This document shows, piece after piece, positions 63,511 to 64,000 of a DNA stretch of 64,000 nucleotides. The stretch is from an uncultured Pelagibacteraceae bacterium. GTDB lineage: Bacteria > Pseudomonadota > Alphaproteobacteria > Pelagibacterales > Pelagibacteraceae. A program made the position numbers and the translations under genes. The stretch is taken from positions 124,001 to 188,000 of the forward strand of contig CACBHY010000001.1 of the NCBI GenBank assembly GCA_902539165.1, in the 5' to 3' direction. The notes beneath the pieces are model-generated. The model worked only from the letters and a program-made list of their open reading frames with translations, was not told the origin of the DNA and ran no database searches. Each line of letters starts with the position of its first letter. Within the stretch, counting starts at the first letter, position 1.

Positions 63511-64000
63511 ATGTCAAAAAATTCATATCAAGCAGATTCTATTAAAGTTTTAAAAGGTCTTGAAGCGGTTCGTAAAAGACCAGGGATGTATATTGGTGAC
63601 ACAGATGATGGTACTGGACTTCACCACATGGTCTATGAAGTTGTCGATAATTCTATTGATGAAGCATTGGCAGGTCACTGTAAAAATATAAGCGTTAAAA
63701 TTAATGAAGATGGAACAGTTACAGTAAGCGACGATGGTAGGGGCATACCTGTAGATATTCATAAAACTGAAAAAAAATCTGCAGCAGAAGTTATTATGAC
63801 CCAGCTTCATGCAGGAGGAAAATTTGACCATGAATCATATAAAGTTTCAGGTGGGTTACATGGGGTTGGTATTTCAGTTGTAAATGCTTTATCTAAAAAA
63901 TTGCAATTAGAGGTTTACAGAGATAACAAAAAATATTTTATAGAATTTGAAAATGGTGAAGCAAAAGCACCATTAAAAGAAATTGGAAAATCTAAGCAAT
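63511..64000 (+). CDS. gyrB: DNA gyrase subunit B, 5' part beyond window edge
   Basis: ATPase subunit of DNA gyrase. The first 163 residues are present: [31 protein letters not shown], the catalytic region [17 protein letters not shown], the GHKL motif [11 protein letters not shown] and the Gly-rich lid [15 protein letters not shown]. The gene is cut by the window edge and is intact as far as seen. It lies after the glycan block, far from dnaA-dnaN. Confidence 0.97.
   Translation, partial: MSKNSYQADSIKVLKGLEAVRKRPGMYIGDTDDGTGLHHMVYEVVDNSIDEALAGHCKNISVKINEDGTVTVSDDGRGIPVDIHKTEKKSAAEVIMTQLHAGGKFDHESYKVSGGLHGVGISVVNALSKKLQLEVYRDNKKYFIEFENGEAKAPLKEIGKSKQ

Overview
The window looks like the chromosome of a streamlined marine alphaproteobacterium of the SAR11/Pelagibacter type. 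The evidence is very low GC content, AAA/TTA-rich codon use, almost no intergenic space (many 1-4 nt overlaps), and alphaproteobacterial gene orders: irr-fabA-fabB, ubiE/mutM-rpsT-dnaA, tlpA/argH-lptM-lysA, Suv3-like helicase-fdxA-carD, and thrS-infC-rpmI-rplT-pheST. The assignment rests on gene content and composition; no 16S gene is present. I saw no insertion sequence, prophage or CRISPR array.

Layout. 1-1644: unsaturated fatty acid synthesis (fabA, fabB) divergent from the iron regulator irr. 1752-4157: rubrerythrin, a GlpC-like Fe-S protein and a DUF3501 protein. 4150-9268 (minus): SH3 protein, ThiF/MoeB-like protein, dut, coaBC, ubiB, ubiE. 9298-13298 (plus): mutM, rpsT, dnaA, dnaN; the 308-bp rpsT-dnaA gap is the longest gene-free stretch. 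13295-16742 (minus): argH, a 43-codon lipoprotein gene (lptM-like), lysA, plsC. 16767-20389: TlpA-like thioredoxin, HIG1-like membrane protein, esterase, HNH nuclease, coq7, dsbB-like and DedA-like genes. 20452-22240: tRNA-Leu and an acyl-CoA synthetase. 22360-22592: a compact transcription unit for a 29-residue Lys/Ala/Arg peptide. 22591-26672 (minus): Suv3-like helicase, TerB-like protein, fdxA, carD. 26847-36667: acetoacetyl-CoA synthetase, thioesterase, tRNA-Arg, a pyruvate dehydrogenase E1 with its own lipoyl domain, E2, a carnitine-type dioxygenase, an EamA transporter and uppP. 36849-42790: gltD-gltB.

43572-53139 is a long plus-strand run of translation genes (thrS, infC, rpmI, rplT, pheS, pheT, lepA) preceded by a glycosyltransferase. 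53176-63415 is an even more AT-rich accessory block of surface-glycan genes on both strands: glycosyltransferase-like proteins, a DegT aminotransferase, an NDP-sugar epimerase, a NeuD-like acyltransferase, a methyltransferase-like protein, a large membrane protein, an FAD oxidoreductase, a GT17-type enzyme and a Gfo/Idh oxidoreductase. A tRNA-Ser lies inside it. The window ends in the 5' part of gyrB.

Most notable observations: (1) matches to the Irr box overlapping the irr promoter and just upstream of the rubrerythrin gene, suggesting iron control of the rubrerythrin/Fe-S/DUF3501 cluster; (2) a lipoyl domain fused to a homodimeric-type AceE; (3) the Lys-rich mini-gene with a TTGACA box, a perfect 9-bp inverted repeat, a Shine-Dalgarno and a terminator, convergent with a CarD protein that carries a Lys-rich tail; (4) repeated 4-nt sharing of stop codons at convergent gene ends; (5) 16-bp-spaced repeats upstream of dnaA.
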